Shown: positions 1-8,477, counted from the first letter of the stretch. The stretch is 57,941 bases of DNA from Verrucomicrobiota bacterium (GCA_021772615.1 JAJFLQ010000025.1:1-57941), one strand, 5' to 3'. Notes: generated by a model not told the origin, from the sequence alone. A program made the numbers and translations.

Positions 1-147
1 GCCGTGCGTTCCAATACTTTCTTTGTCTCCGTTGATGCCGACTCCAGGATACGTTTTAAGCCGGAACGTTCAAGTAAGCCGCCAACCAATGAAAGACCAC
101 CGACGCTGTAAATTTTCTCCTTGCCTTGCTCGATTTTGAAAATGCAT
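1..147 (-). pseudogene. Transposase N-terminal fragment, start disrupted by frameshift, runs off left edge
   Basis: Read leftward from about position 147, this stretch encodes an uninterrupted peptide including FKIEQGKEKIYSVGGLSL and GLLERSGLKRILES, with no stop before the window edge. The pattern of a short polar start followed by a GGL-x-L-x-GxLLxRxGL segment resembles the N-terminus of IS4/IS1380-type DDE transposases; this is family resemblance judged by eye. The only ATG (145-147) lies in a different frame. Removing one A from the run at 139-142 would join it to give MHFKIEQGKEK, so a 1-nt insertion probably broke the start. The rest of the element lies outside the window. It could instead be a non-transposase protein. 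Confidence 0.4.
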
Positions 148-155
148 TGTAATCA

Positions 156-216
156 CCTGTTGGGTTAGAGGATTTATGTTGCTTGATGGTAATATAAAAT
201 ACTCTATCCCAACAGG
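156..216. repeat. Inverted repeat upstream of the transposase fragment
   Basis: The 15-nt arm at 156-170 (CCTGTTGGGTTAGAG) and the arm at 202-216 are reverse complements with one mismatch, separated by 31 nt. The repeat lies just upstream of the broken transposase start. It could be an insertion-sequence end, a transposase-binding site or a promoter-proximal hairpin. The second copy expected at the other end of an element is outside the window. Confidence 0.55.
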
Positions 217-273
217 TTAATCAATATCGCCAATGCTTTTTGCGCCGTTTTTTCACGCTTTCAGGATCATTGG

Positions 274-569
274 TTATTTCCAGCGAAATAGCCACTCGTA
301 CTTCTCGCTCAATCGAAAATCTCTCAGGTTTGCATGCATATCCCGCTCGTAAATAACTAGACGTTTTCTCCAAATTTGTGCAACCTCGCTTGATCTGATG
401 TTGATACGTCTGAACCGCAAAAAATAAGTGTTGGATTTACCGATTTGCCGGATTCGTTCAAAACCATGCCGTCGTCATCAAGAACGTGTTGTTGGATTTG
501 ACCTTCCAATGGGTCGTTCCTTTCGGCGCAGTCAATCTTACGAAAGTATTCAATTGGTCGAATCGACAT
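274..569 (-). pseudogene. Small hypothetical gene split by a frameshift
   Basis: The first frame starts at ATG 569 (MSIRPIEYFRKID) and stops with TAG at 357-359 after KFGENV. A second frame takes over at the same place (LVIYERDMHANLRDF, then EKYEWLFRWK) and ends with TAA at 274-276. Adding one base near 360 would join them as FGENV-LVIYERD, giving a protein of about 98 residues. The YFRKID-x(5)-NDPLEG segment resembles an uncharacterised family seen in mobile regions, but I cannot name it. The second frame reads like protein rather than noise, so a real 1-nt deletion or an assembly error is likelier than two separate genes. Confidence 0.4.
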
Positions 570-841
570 GATTTTCCTGCGAACATGGCTCCCGAGACTG
601 CGATTCCGGCCGTGTATAATCTAGGTCTTACGACGTGAACAACTGGCTGGCGCCGAGCGCGGCAAAGTTTCTATGTATCAGACCGAGATCGGCGGTGATC
701 GAATATGTGGCGCGGATCGAATTCGGTCTGCAACGGATGTGGTCCGTGACAAAACTGCGTGGTAAGCACCGGATCTGATTACCATCCTGTGAGGTCACAG
801 ATATGTCTGTTGTCGGTTCGTTGAATTAAGGACTATCACGG

Positions 842-883
842 CCACGAGCGATGCCAACATCGTTGGCATCGCTCGTGGGTTTT
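842..883 (+). terminator. Perfect 17-bp stem, 3-nt loop, short T run
   Basis: Positions 842-858 pair perfectly with 862-878 around an ATC loop, followed on the plus strand by GTTTT (879-883). The structure resembles an intrinsic terminator for rightward transcription, but no intact rightward gene ends just upstream. On the minus strand it lies downstream of the PQQ-protein gene but lacks a T run. It may instead be a palindromic repeat element. Confidence 0.5.
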
Positions 884-884
884 G

Positions 885-1003
885 CGCCCCGAGAACACCA
901 CCGCAAAGCGCAGCACACTAAAGTGCGAACTCCAACACCGCCGCAAGGCGCAGCACACTAAACTGCGAACGCCAACACCACCACAAATCGCAGACACGGC
1001 GCG
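885..1003. repeat. 40-bp imperfect direct tandem repeat, about three copies
   Basis: Units begin near 885, 925 and 965. The shared core is GCGCAGCACACTAAA preceded by a CCAACACC-type segment. Units 1 and 2 are nearly identical and the third decays after about 35 nt. Unit 1 contains the small palindrome GCAC-ACTAAA-GTGC. There are no unique spacers, so this is not a CRISPR array. The adjacent 17-bp stem suggests a composite dispersed repeat. Confidence 0.65.
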
Positions 1004-1040
1004 CTTGAAGTCCGCGAGGCTGCCAGTGGCAGCAGGTTTT

Positions 1041-2270
1041 CTACGGTCGGCTGGCGGCGAACGCGTAACAGACGAGATTGCCTGAGGCGTTTCGAGCGTA
1101 TATCCGGTCTCCGCAGACAACCGGAACGGTCCAGCACTTTCCGTCCAGAACAGGTTGCCGGATGTGCTGGTTGAATCCGGTCGGCGTGGCGTCGGCAATA
1201 ACCAGCTCGCCCGATTCCGTTAATACCACCAGCTTATTACCGGCAATCATGAGCGAGCCAAATGCGATATCGCGGTGCGACCACTGTAGCCGTCCGGTAC
1301 GAAAGTCGATGCAGCACAACGCGCCTTCGCTGCCGGCATGTCCGGTGATCCCGTACAGATACCCTTTGTATAACACGCTGCTGCTGAAGTGGTTTTTCAT
1401 ATTCTTATTGCGCCAGACCTCTTTAGGCTCAGCACCCGATACATCAAGCAGGACGCATCCCTTGTTATAGCTGGACGAGATGAAGACACGCCCATCATAA
1501 AGAATCGGGTCTGCAGCATTGACCCCCCAGGACGTGCGCCACGAATGCTCCCAACGAACGGCGCCGTCACCCGGGTTAACCGCCGAGATTTCACGACCGG
1601 CAAGGACAAAGACGGTGTCTCGCCCGGTCCAGGGAACCGGGGTTGCGTATCCGGCACCCTTCTTTCCGGAATCCCACACGACCCGGCCCGTGTTGCGATC
1701 GAGAGCGATCCCATGCCGTCCGACATTCAGAATCACATGCTCACCGTGAATCAGCGGCGATCCGGAAAATCCCCACATCGGAGGCTTCGCGTTTATGGTG
1801 TCGCGGAGCGAAACTGTCCAGATGACACTGCCGTCGGCCGCATTGAGAGAATGGACATGGCCTTCGCGGCTTAGTGTGTACAATCGCCCGTCGGCATACG
1901 CCGGTGTCGAATTCGGGCCTCCCTCGTAAGACTTCGGCTTGAGTTCGCACGGGTACGTGTGCGTCCATAACTGTCGTCCCGTCGCGGCGTCAATTGCGTA
2001 CACTGTATCGACATCTGCCGTGTTGCCCATGGTAAACAAGCGGTCGCCGACAATCGTGATGGCTGAAAAGCCGGTGCCTACGGCTTGCGCCCACTGCTTC
2101 CGCAACAAAGTCGCCGGCGGCGCCGCATCCCACAATGGGTGCGGGTATACGCCATCGTGATTGACGCCACGCCAGTTCGGCCAACATGCCGCAGAAACGG
2201 CACCGGGATCTGCCGCAACAACGCCGCCCGGCCACACAATCAGGACCGTCAGACAGAAAACGCGGATCAT
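1041..2270 (-). CDS. Exported PQQ-like beta-propeller repeat protein
   Basis: 409 aa from ATG 2270. The frame extends upstream, but this start gives a clean signal peptide (MIRVFCLTVLIVWPGGVVAAD), so it is preferred. The rest is a chain of PQQ/YVTN-type beta-propeller blades. Blade signatures include VYAIDAATGRQLW, VHSLNAADGSVIW, GIALDRNTGRVVW, ISAVNPGDGAVRW and LCCIDFRTGRLQW. No catalytic motif for a quinoprotein dehydrogenase is evident, so a non-enzymatic periplasmic role such as a scaffold or binding protein is most likely. The fold resembles that of BamB, but gene order gives no link to BamA. It begins 19 nt after holA and is probably the last gene of the leftward operon. Confidence 0.8.
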   Translation of the reverse strand: MIRVFCLTVLIVWPGGVVAADPGAVSAACWPNWRGVNHDGVYPHPLWDAAPPATLLRKQWAQAVGTGFSAITIVGDRLFTMGNTADVDTVYAIDAATGRQLWTHTYPCELKPKSYEGGPNSTPAYADGRLYTLSREGHVHSLNAADGSVIWTVSLRDTINAKPPMWGFSGSPLIHGEHVILNVGRHGIALDRNTGRVVWDSGKKGAGYATPVPWTGRDTVFVLAGREISAVNPGDGAVRWEHSWRTSWGVNAADPILYDGRVFISSSYNKGCVLLDVSGAEPKEVWRNKNMKNHFSSSVLYKGYLYGITGHAGSEGALCCIDFRTGRLQWSHRDIAFGSLMIAGNKLVVLTESGELVIADATPTGFNQHIRQPVLDGKCWTVPVVCGDRIYARNASGNLVCYAFAASRP

Positions 2271-2289
2271 TGCATGTCTCACATGAGGA

Positions 2290-3390
2290 CTAGGCACGGA
2301 CACCACGAGAACAAATCTCCAATGTAAGCTTTTCGAGAATGAGCCGGTTCGACAGGTTGCTCGATACCAGCCTGCGATCGGCGTCGGCCAGCAGATTGAT
2401 GGCATGGACCAATTCCTGGCCGGTGAAACGTTCTGCCTGTTTGGCGATCATTTTCATCTGACCCGCCTTCTTGGTGAACATCAAATTATTCGTGTAGGGC
2501 CCACGCTCATCGGAAGAAAGATGTTCGAGCCGATCCGGCAATTGCATGCCATACCTAACACCAAAGACCGACATCAGTACTTTCGCATGGAGCAGTTCGG
2601 TGAAAAACCGCGCCAGGAACCGAACCTGCCCGACGACCAGATTTTCCGGATCGCGGGAATGCCCCAGAATTTGCGATATCGTCTTAAATACGGCAGCGAT
2701 ATTGCGCTCGCCGACGGCGTTGGACAAGGCATAAAAAACGGCCTCCCGATTTCCGACGCAAATCGTTGCGACTTCGTCATATGTCGGGCGCTCGCCGGCA
2801 TAGCATATGAGTTTTTCGATCTCGCAGGCGATACGTTCCGTGTCGACACCGACAACTTCCACCAGGTAATCAACGGATGCCGGCGACAACACCATACCGC
2901 GATTGTCCAATTCGCGCCGGATTACCAGCTGTACGTCCCGTCGCCAGTTGCGTTGCCGGAGGTCCGGCTTGGTAAATTGCAACACCTTCCCGACACTGCT
3001 GCAAGCCTTGTACAACGGCTTTGCCGGGCTCGCACCCGCGCCACTGATTACCAGCTGTATATCATCGGGATAGGCGTCCGCGATAAAGGCGGCGAGCTGA
3101 GCCAGAGCTGCGACAAGTGGATCTTTTTTCTTGTCCCTGGCGGTGCTTTCGCTGGCCAGAAACCCGACATGCTGCAGCCACACGGTTTTGCTTCCGCCGA
3201 GAAACGAAGGCGTCTTCAGGGAAGACAGCAAGTCGGAAACGATCTCCTCGGGATTTTTGTCGTCCGACTCTTTGTAGACTTCAAGCGCGAATGCATCGTC
3301 GGAGCCACCAGTAAGCTGTCCCACGACTTTCGCCGCTTCTCCACGGATTGCAGACCAGTCGCTTCCAGTGACGAGATAAACCGGTTTCAC
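2290..3390 (-). CDS. holA: DNA polymerase III subunit delta
   Basis: 366 aa from GTG 3390. HolA is the clamp-loader subunit that opens the sliding clamp during replication. The N-terminal segment YLVTGSDWSAIRGEA matches the family start, followed by a divergent AAA+ region (LLSSLKTPSFLGGSKTVWL, about residues 54-72), a helical middle (LVEVVGVDTERIACEIEKL) and the C-terminal collar domain ending LILEKLTLEI. The usual family length is about 340 aa. Its GTG overlaps the epimerase stop as GTGA, indicating translational coupling. The 330-aa plus-strand frame across this gene is an antisense shadow. Confidence 0.85.
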   Translation of the reverse strand: MKPVYLVTGSDWSAIRGEAAKVVGQLTGGSDDAFALEVYKESDDKNPEEIVSDLLSSLKTPSFLGGSKTVWLQHVGFLASESTARDKKKDPLVAALAQLAAFIADAYPDDIQLVISGAGASPAKPLYKACSSVGKVLQFTKPDLRQRNWRRDVQLVIRRELDNRGMVLSPASVDYLVEVVGVDTERIACEIEKLICYAGERPTYDEVATICVGNREAVFYALSNAVGERNIAAVFKTISQILGHSRDPENLVVGQVRFLARFFTELLHAKVLMSVFGVRYGMQLPDRLEHLSSDERGPYTNNLMFTKKAGQMKMIAKQAERFTGQELVHAINLLADADRRLVSSNLSNRLILEKLTLEICSRGVRA

Positions 3391-4430
3391 CGGTGATTCC
3401 CCGTGGCCGGCGACCCGTCAACACCGCCTGCACGGCGCCAGCGATAGACGTCCCGCGCAATCTCGGGAGATTCTCGGTACCAGTCACAAAACGCTGGAAT
3501 TCCTGCGGCAATACGTGTCGCCGGCCGAAATGCAAGGTCTCCCTGCGCGGCCGAAATATCGGCATAGGTCTCGGGAACATCACCCGGCTGCATCGGCAGA
3601 TAATCGAGAACCGCGGATTTACCCAATGCCGTTTCCAAAATCGCGATCATGTCGAGGAGCCGTTCGGTGTGGTGGTTACCAAGGTTGTAAACGGCATTCT
3701 GTGCCAGTTTCTCCATAAGAAGGGCATTTCTGGTACCCGCGACGATATCGTCGATATAGGTGAAATCGCGTTTCATATCACCGTTGTTAAAAACCGGGAT
3801 CGGTTCGCCATTCAGAATTTTCTCGGCAAATATCCACAGCGCCATGTCCGGTCGGCCCCAGGGACCGTATACCGTAAAAAACCGCAGGCCGATCGTCTGG
3901 ATCCCATACAAATGCGAATACGAATGCGCCATGAGTTCATTTGCTTTCTTCGTCGCGGCATACAGACTGATCGGGGCGTCTACGCGATCCGTTTCGGAAA
4001 ACGGAAGCTTTGTGTTGCCGCCGTATACACTCGAACTTGAGGCGTATACCAGGCGCCGCGGCTGGTGGTGCCGGCAGCACTCGAGAATGTTCAGAAAACC
4101 CGCAAGATTTGACTCCAGGTAGGCGTGAGGATTCAGAATACTGTAGCGTACGCCGGCTTGAGCGGCAAGGTTGCAAACAATATCGGGCTTGTACGTCTCG
4201 AAGCACGATGACACTGCAGCGGCGTCGGAGAGATCGCCCTTTACATGTACATAGTTGTCGCCATGCCGACGGAATTCACGCAACCGGGCGTGTTTCACGC
4301 TGGCGGGATAGTACTCCCCCATATTATCGAACCCGATGACAACGTGGCCATCGCTCAAGAGTCGATTTGCCAAATGGAATCCGATAAACCCGGCACTGCC
4401 GGTGATCAGTATAGTGGACGTTTCAGGCAT
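3387..4430 (-). CDS. NAD-dependent nucleotide-sugar epimerase, UDP-glucuronate 4-epimerase-like
   Basis: 347 aa, extended SDR family. The Rossmann motif GSAGFIG is at residues 11-17, the serine-rich strand SSSSVYG at 131-137 and the catalytic YxxxK at Y157/K161. The segments YASSSSVYGGNTKLPFSE, RFFTVYGPWGRPDMA and FNNGDMKRDFTYIDDIV are characteristic of UDP-glucuronate/galacturonate 4-epimerases. It lies 43 nt after a nucleotide-sugar dehydrogenase that would produce a UDP-uronic acid, so the pair probably makes a surface-polysaccharide precursor. Substrate is inferred from similarity and context. Confidence 0.85.
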   Translation of the reverse strand: MPETSTILITGSAGFIGFHLANRLLSDGHVVIGFDNMGEYYPASVKHARLREFRRHGDNYVHVKGDLSDAAAVSSCFETYKPDIVCNLAAQAGVRYSILNPHAYLESNLAGFLNILECCRHHQPRRLVYASSSSVYGGNTKLPFSETDRVDAPISLYAATKKANELMAHSYSHLYGIQTIGLRFFTVYGPWGRPDMALWIFAEKILNGEPIPVFNNGDMKRDFTYIDDIVAGTRNALLMEKLAQNAVYNLGNHHTERLLDMIAILETALGKSAVLDYLPMQPGDVPETYADISAAQGDLAFRPATRIAAGIPAFCDWYRESPEIARDVYRWRRAGGVDGSPATGNHR

Positions 4431-4473
4431 CAGGCAATGTGCGAACGTTCGTTAGCAATTCCAATCAGTAGTG

Positions 4474-5790
4474 TCATGCCCGATACACGTTCTCGGCATC
4501 GGCGCAAGCATTTCTTGTATCGATTACGACCGTAACGCGATTGGCTATTTCGCTGTAGTCGATCGCATCGTGCGCGGTCGCGATAATCGCCACATCATAC
4601 CGTCCTTTGGACAGATCGTCAATAGTCACACTCTTGACGCCGGCCAAATTCGGGTGATCACGCGTGTGGGTTACGACGGGACAGAAGGGATCGAGGTAGT
4701 CCACCTCTGCGCCGTGTTTTAACAATTCCTGCCACAGTACGAAGGTCGGACTTTCGCGAACATCATCGACATTTTTCTTGTACGACAACCCTACCAGCAC
4801 GATTCGGCTTCCGTTTAATGATTTCTGGAACCGGTTCAGCACCAGCATTGTCTGCCTGATGACGTAAGCCGGCATATTGGTATTTATCTCCCCGGCCAGT
4901 TCGATGAATTTCGTGCTGATACCATATTCCTTGGCCTTCCAGGTGAGATAAAACGGGTCGATCGGTATACAATGCCCACCCAGACCAGGTCCGGGGTAAA
5001 ACGGCATGAAGCCGAATGGTTTGGTCCGAGCGGCATGGATGACCTCCCAGATGTTGATATCCATTTCCGCGAATACCATTTTTAACTCGTTGACCAGTGC
5101 GATATTGACGCAACGAAAGATATTTTCCATAAGCTTAGTTGCTTCCGCAGTTCGGCAATCTGAAACCGCGATGGTCTCGCAAATTATCTCGTTGTATAAA
5201 GCCTGCGCAATTGCAAGTGATGCCGGATTGATCCCGCCAACCACCTTGGGAATCTTCGCCGTACTGAATTCCTGATTCCCCGGATCTTCGCGTTCGGGTG
5301 AGTAAGCAACGAAAAAGTCGGTGCCCGCATTTTTACTCGACAGGGTTTCAAGAAGCCCCACTACTACCTCTTCCGTAGTACCAGGATACGTGGTCGATTC
5401 GAGCACGAGCAATTGACCGGTCGGTATGTATGGGGCGATTTTCTCACAAGTCGTGGTGATGTAGCTCAACTCCGGATCGCGATGATCGTTGAGCGGCGTC
5501 GGCACACATATCAGAATGGCGTCGCAGCGTGACACCTGTGAGAAATCGGATGTGACCGTGCCGTCGGGATTCCCCATAATACATTGAGCAACCGCTTCTT
5601 CGGGTATGTGGCGAATGTAGGACTTGCCGGCACGCAATTGTTGGATCTTGGATTCGTCTATGTCAAAGCCGATAACCCGAAACCCTACTTTGAAAAACTC
5701 CAGCAGAATCGGTAATCCGACGTAACCGAGTCCGATCACTCCGACGGTAAAATCCTTCTCTTTGATACGTGCAATGATTCCTTCATGCAT
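4474..5790 (-). CDS. UDP-sugar 6-dehydrogenase (UDP-GlcNAc/ManNAc or UDP-glucose type)
   Basis: 438 aa from ATG 5790. An upstream in-frame start at 5838 is possible, but AGGAAAG lies about 10 nt before 5790. The NAD-binding motif GLGYVG is at residues 20-25. The catalytic cysteine C274 sits in GPGLGGHCIPIDPFYL, a form typical of the WbpA/TviB/WecC branch that oxidises UDP-N-acetylhexosamines. The central and C-terminal UDP-binding domains are present (SYKKNVDDVRESP near residue 345). It is the first gene of the leftward operon and feeds the epimerase downstream. The exact substrate is not determined by sequence. Confidence 0.85.
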   Translation of the reverse strand: MHEGIIARIKEKDFTVGVIGLGYVGLPILLEFFKVGFRVIGFDIDESKIQQLRAGKSYIRHIPEEAVAQCIMGNPDGTVTSDFSQVSRCDAILICVPTPLNDHRDPELSYITTTCEKIAPYIPTGQLLVLESTTYPGTTEEVVVGLLETLSSKNAGTDFFVAYSPEREDPGNQEFSTAKIPKVVGGINPASLAIAQALYNEIICETIAVSDCRTAEATKLMENIFRCVNIALVNELKMVFAEMDINIWEVIHAARTKPFGFMPFYPGPGLGGHCIPIDPFYLTWKAKEYGISTKFIELAGEINTNMPAYVIRQTMLVLNRFQKSLNGSRIVLVGLSYKKNVDDVRESPTFVLWQELLKHGAEVDYLDPFCPVVTHTRDHPNLAGVKSVTIDDLSKGRYDVAIIATAHDAIDYSEIANRVTVVIDTRNACADAENVYRA

Positions 5791-6151
5791 AAGTGAATTC
5801 TTTCCTGGTTGCAATTGATGATCCGGACACACCGACAATGAGCCGTTGGTTCTCTCCGCACGTGCGCAGCGCGGGAATTATTGAGTTGCGGAAGCCTCTC
5901 CCGAGTTATTTTATCGGCATTCGGTTGTTGCAGAAACAAATTATTTATCTATATTACGGGTTTTTTCCGAATCGGTGCCCCGCAGTACGAGGGTTCAGAT
6001 GACATTTCTATTGCCGCGCAGGCTGCAGCATCGCGTCAGCACGCCAACCCGTCACATCGAGCGGACACGTAGCTGTTGCGCGTGGCAGGGCCTCAGGCGA
6101 GGCGCGATATGACATCCTCATCGAAAATGCTTTAACTTCAGGACATTTAAT
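5791..6151. other. Divergent intergenic region between UDP-sugar dehydrogenase and rplY
   Basis: This 361-nt spacer must carry promoters for both the leftward sugar operon and the rightward rplY cluster. A plausible rightward sigma70-like promoter lies at 5928-5955. No ORF in the spacer looks real. A TTTTTT run at 961-966 past the 5000 mark (5961-5966) follows a GGG but lacks a clear hairpin. Confidence 0.5.
5928..5955 (+). promoter_or_regulatory. Candidate sigma70-type promoter for the rplY cluster
   Basis: TTGCAG (5928-5933), a 16-nt AT-rich spacer and TATATT (5950-5955). It would give a leader of about 190 nt before rplY. Matches are moderate; L25/Ctc proteins are often stress-regulated, so a regulated leader is possible but not shown. 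Confidence 0.3.
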
Positions 6152-6787
6152 ATGGCTTCAGAAACGATAACGGTAACCGTTGCCAATCGCACGGAGACAG
6201 GAAAGAATGCCAACAGAAGGTTGCGCAGAAATGGAAGCATCCCATGTGTCCTATACGGTAAAAACATCGATTCGCGGTCATTGACTGCCACGGCAAAAGA
6301 CATCAGGGTAGCCATTGATCACCCCGCTGTCATTACCTTGGCGTTCAGCGGCAATAAAGAGACCGCCAGTGCAGTTGTCAAGAACGTACAACATGACTTC
6401 CTAAGCGCCAGTATACTGCATGTGGATTTTCAGCAAGTCAACAGGAATGAAAAAATTACATCGTCGGTACCACTTGAACTGATCGGCGATCCCGTAGGCA
6501 CACACCACGGCGGCACACTCGACCAACTCTTTCACACGCTTGAAATCGAATGCTTTCCCCAGGACATTCCGGAGTACATTCGCTGTGATGTATCCAAATT
6601 GGACCTCGGCGATTCGATCACGCTTGCCGAACTGGACGTACCGGAAGGCGTTGTCATCGTATCCGGCAATCCCGACACCACAGTGGCACATGTGCTGACG
6701 CCGCGCGCAGCCGAAGAGGATGAAGAAGCCGAAGACGAAGCGGAGCCGGAGGTAATTGCAAAGGCCAAGAAGACCGATGATGAGTAG
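6152..6787 (+). CDS. rplY: 50S ribosomal protein L25, CTC form
   Basis: 211 aa. It binds 5S rRNA in the large subunit. The N-terminal L25 beta-barrel covers about residues 1-95 (RRLRRNGSIPCVLYGKN, LHVDFQQVNRNEKI). The C-terminal CTC/TL5 domain covers about residues 100-185 (PLELIGDPVGTHHGGTLDQL, LGDSITLAELDVPEGV). A highly acidic tail follows (EEDEEAEDEAEPE). An AGGAC sits about 10 nt before the ATG. It heads the rightward cluster, 34 nt before pth; rplY-pth is a common bacterial pairing. Confidence 0.92.
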   Translation: MASETITVTVANRTETGKNANRRLRRNGSIPCVLYGKNIDSRSLTATAKDIRVAIDHPAVITLAFSGNKETASAVVKNVQHDFLSASILHVDFQQVNRNEKITSSVPLELIGDPVGTHHGGTLDQLFHTLEIECFPQDIPEYIRCDVSKLDLGDSITLAELDVPEGVVIVSGNPDTTVAHVLTPRAAEEDEEAEDEAEPEVIAKAKKTDDE

Positions 6788-6821
6788 GTCGACTTCGAAA
6801 ACCGAGGATTATCGGTGATGT

Positions 6822-7436
6822 ATGAATCACTTTCCGTGCTTGCTGGTAGGCCTTGGCAATCCCGGCCCGGATTACGCTGAAACGCGCCACAACATCGGCT
6901 TCATGGTGGTCGACAGCATTCGCTCGATTCGACCGCCGGTGGAAGTCAATCCAGTGCATACAGCAGACAGTCTGCTGTGGAGCTTTCGGGCTCACGGCAA
7001 GGACGTCTTGTTGCAGAAACCACTGACGTTTATGAACGAAAGCGGGAAGGCGGTTTTAAAACTGACCCGGACGCGCGATATTATACCGCCTCAAATATTG
7101 CTGATATACGATGATGTGGATTTACCTCTGGGCCGACTGCGGATTCGCAGGAAGGGTGGCAGCGGGGGACACCGCGGCGTCGAATCCATCATTGCGGCGT
7201 TACAGAATAGTGAGATAAACAGGATACGAGTCGGCATCGGTCGCGGCAGCCAGGGCAAACCCGGCACAGTCGGTCACGTTCTGTCGCGGTTTGTCGATAA
7301 CGAACGCGCATGCCTGGAATCTGTGGTTGCTGCCGCGGCGAGGGCGGCGCTGCTGTGTGTGGATCGCGGCGTCGATGAATCGATGAATGCATACAATGGA
7401 TACACAGACAACAGTATAGAAGCTAAACCATATTGA
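6822..7436 (+). CDS. pth: Peptidyl-tRNA hydrolase
   Basis: 204 aa. It releases peptides from prematurely dissociated peptidyl-tRNA. Family motifs are GLGNPGPDYAETRHNIGF with catalytic H23, the KPLTFMNESGKAV segment, and YDDVDLPLGRLRIRRKGGSGGHRG with the catalytic-site Asp and substrate-binding loop. The length is normal (about 190-200 aa). GAGG lies upstream of the start. rpsF begins 18 nt downstream. Confidence 0.93.
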   Translation: MNHFPCLLVGLGNPGPDYAETRHNIGFMVVDSIRSIRPPVEVNPVHTADSLLWSFRAHGKDVLLQKPLTFMNESGKAVLKLTRTRDIIPPQILLIYDDVDLPLGRLRIRRKGGSGGHRGVESIIAALQNSEINRIRVGIGRGSQGKPGTVGHVLSRFVDNERACLESVVAAAARAALLCVDRGVDESMNAYNGYTDNSIEAKPY

Positions 7437-7454
7437 ATAACGGAGTTGTAAATC

Positions 7455-7880
7455 TTGAAAAAATATGAGGTAATACTTATTCTGGACGATCGGAAGAGCG
7501 ACGAAAGCAGCAACATCGCCGATAACGTCAAAAATCAGGTCTGCACGCTGGGCGGTGAGGTTCTGGAAACCCAGGAAATGGGGCACAGACAGCTCGCCCA
7601 CCCAATTAAGAAGCGCAGCACGGGCATTTACTGGAACATCATTGCCATGTTGCCGCCACGTAAAGTAGTCGATCTCAAGGAGTGTTTTCGGCTCAACGAT
7701 GATTTCCTCCGAATGGATGTGTTTTGTTACGAGCAGCCGGATACACCGGCGGCGAAACCGACAGCGGAAAGTACGCCTGATGCCGAGACAACCGAGAATG
7801 TTGCAGACGACAGTGAAGCGGCAATTCCGGTTTCAGACGACAGCAAATCCGCAAAAACGGAAGATACAACAGAAAGTTAA
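7455..7880 (+). CDS. rpsF: 30S ribosomal protein S6
   Basis: 141 aa from a TTG start with CGGAG upstream. The S6 core (residues 1-96) is clear: MKKYEVILIL, GGEVLETQEMGHRQLAHPIKK and NDDFLRMDVF. S6 forms a heterodimer with S18, encoded two genes downstream. The C-terminal tail of about 45 residues is acidic, Thr/Glu/Asp-rich and low in complexity, like the glutamate-rich tails of some S6 proteins. Gene order rpsF-ssb-rpsR-rplI is classical. Confidence 0.92.
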   Translation: MKKYEVILILDDRKSDESSNIADNVKNQVCTLGGEVLETQEMGHRQLAHPIKKRSTGIYWNIIAMLPPRKVVDLKECFRLNDDFLRMDVFCYEQPDTPAAKPTAESTPDAETTENVADDSEAAIPVSDDSKSAKTEDTTES

Positions 7881-7934
7881 CATAACGATTCCGGCTTCGG
7901 GAGCAGCTGAAATCCCGGACGACCGGCCGACAGC

Positions 7935-8477
7935 ATGGCATCATTGAACAAAGTATTATTGATGGGCAACCTCACCAGGGACCCTGAGTTACGTTATACA
8001 CAGGGTGGCGCCGCAGTTTGCGCTCTGGGGCTGGCGATGAACCGGCGCTTCACCACGGCTCGCGGTGAAGACAAAGACGAAACCTGCTTCGTCGATATTG
8101 ACGTCTGGGGCAAGCAGGCGGAGAGTTGCCATAATTACCTGCGAAAAGGTGCGCCTGTATTTGTCGAAGGTCGTCTGCGTTTTGACCAGTGGGAGGACCG
8201 CGAAACCGGTCGCAAACGCAGCCGCCTGACAGTAACAGCGATCAACGTTCAATTCCTGGGATCACCGTCACGAGGCGGTGGATCAAACGACGTGCCGGAG
8301 GAATACAGGGCAGATTCGTTCAGCGGAGCGAAACCGGCACCGACGGATTCCGCCGTGTCGGCTAAGGGCGAAAACCCGGTCAAACCGCCTCCGTTCCCGC
8401 CGGTGCCAACGTCGCCGACTTCGACAGGGGATGTGAAAACGGCCGAGGATGAGTCATTGGATGATATACCATTTTGA
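7935..8477 (+). CDS. ssb: Single-stranded DNA-binding protein
   Basis: 180 aa. The N-terminal OB fold (about residues 1-112) has MASLNKVLLMGNLTRDPELR, the CFVDIDVWGKQAE strand and VEGRLRFDQWED. The disordered linker is Pro/Ser/Gly-rich, and the acidic tip DESLDDIPF is the conserved docking tail for partner proteins. It lies between rpsF and rpsR, as in many bacteria, and is co-oriented with dnaB. Confidence 0.94.
   Translation: MASLNKVLLMGNLTRDPELRYTQGGAAVCALGLAMNRRFTTARGEDKDETCFVDIDVWGKQAESCHNYLRKGAPVFVEGRLRFDQWEDRETGRKRSRLTVTAINVQFLGSPSRGGGSNDVPEEYRADSFSGAKPAPTDSAVSAKGENPVKPPPFPPVPTSPTSTGDVKTAEDESLDDIPF

Larger units (their letters stand above)
570..1040. other. Non-coding or decayed interval with hairpin and tandem repeats
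   Basis: No convincing intact gene is visible here. Positions 628-765 hold a 46-codon coding-like stretch (includes MYQTEIGGDRICGAD) with no start codon or ribosome-binding site, possibly a gene remnant. A strong hairpin at 842-878 and 40-bp tandem repeats at 885-1003 follow. Confidence 0.4.

Noticed and set aside
628..765. 46-codon coding-like stretch with MYQTEIGGDRICG
   Set aside because: No start codon, no ribosome-binding site, and no family I recognise; at most a gene remnant.
885..1003. Possible CRISPR array
   Set aside because: Repeat units are directly adjacent with no variable spacers and no cas genes are present.
2404..3396. 330-aa ORF on the plus strand
   Set aside because: Fully antisense to holA, which has clear family features; a shadow of its codon bias.
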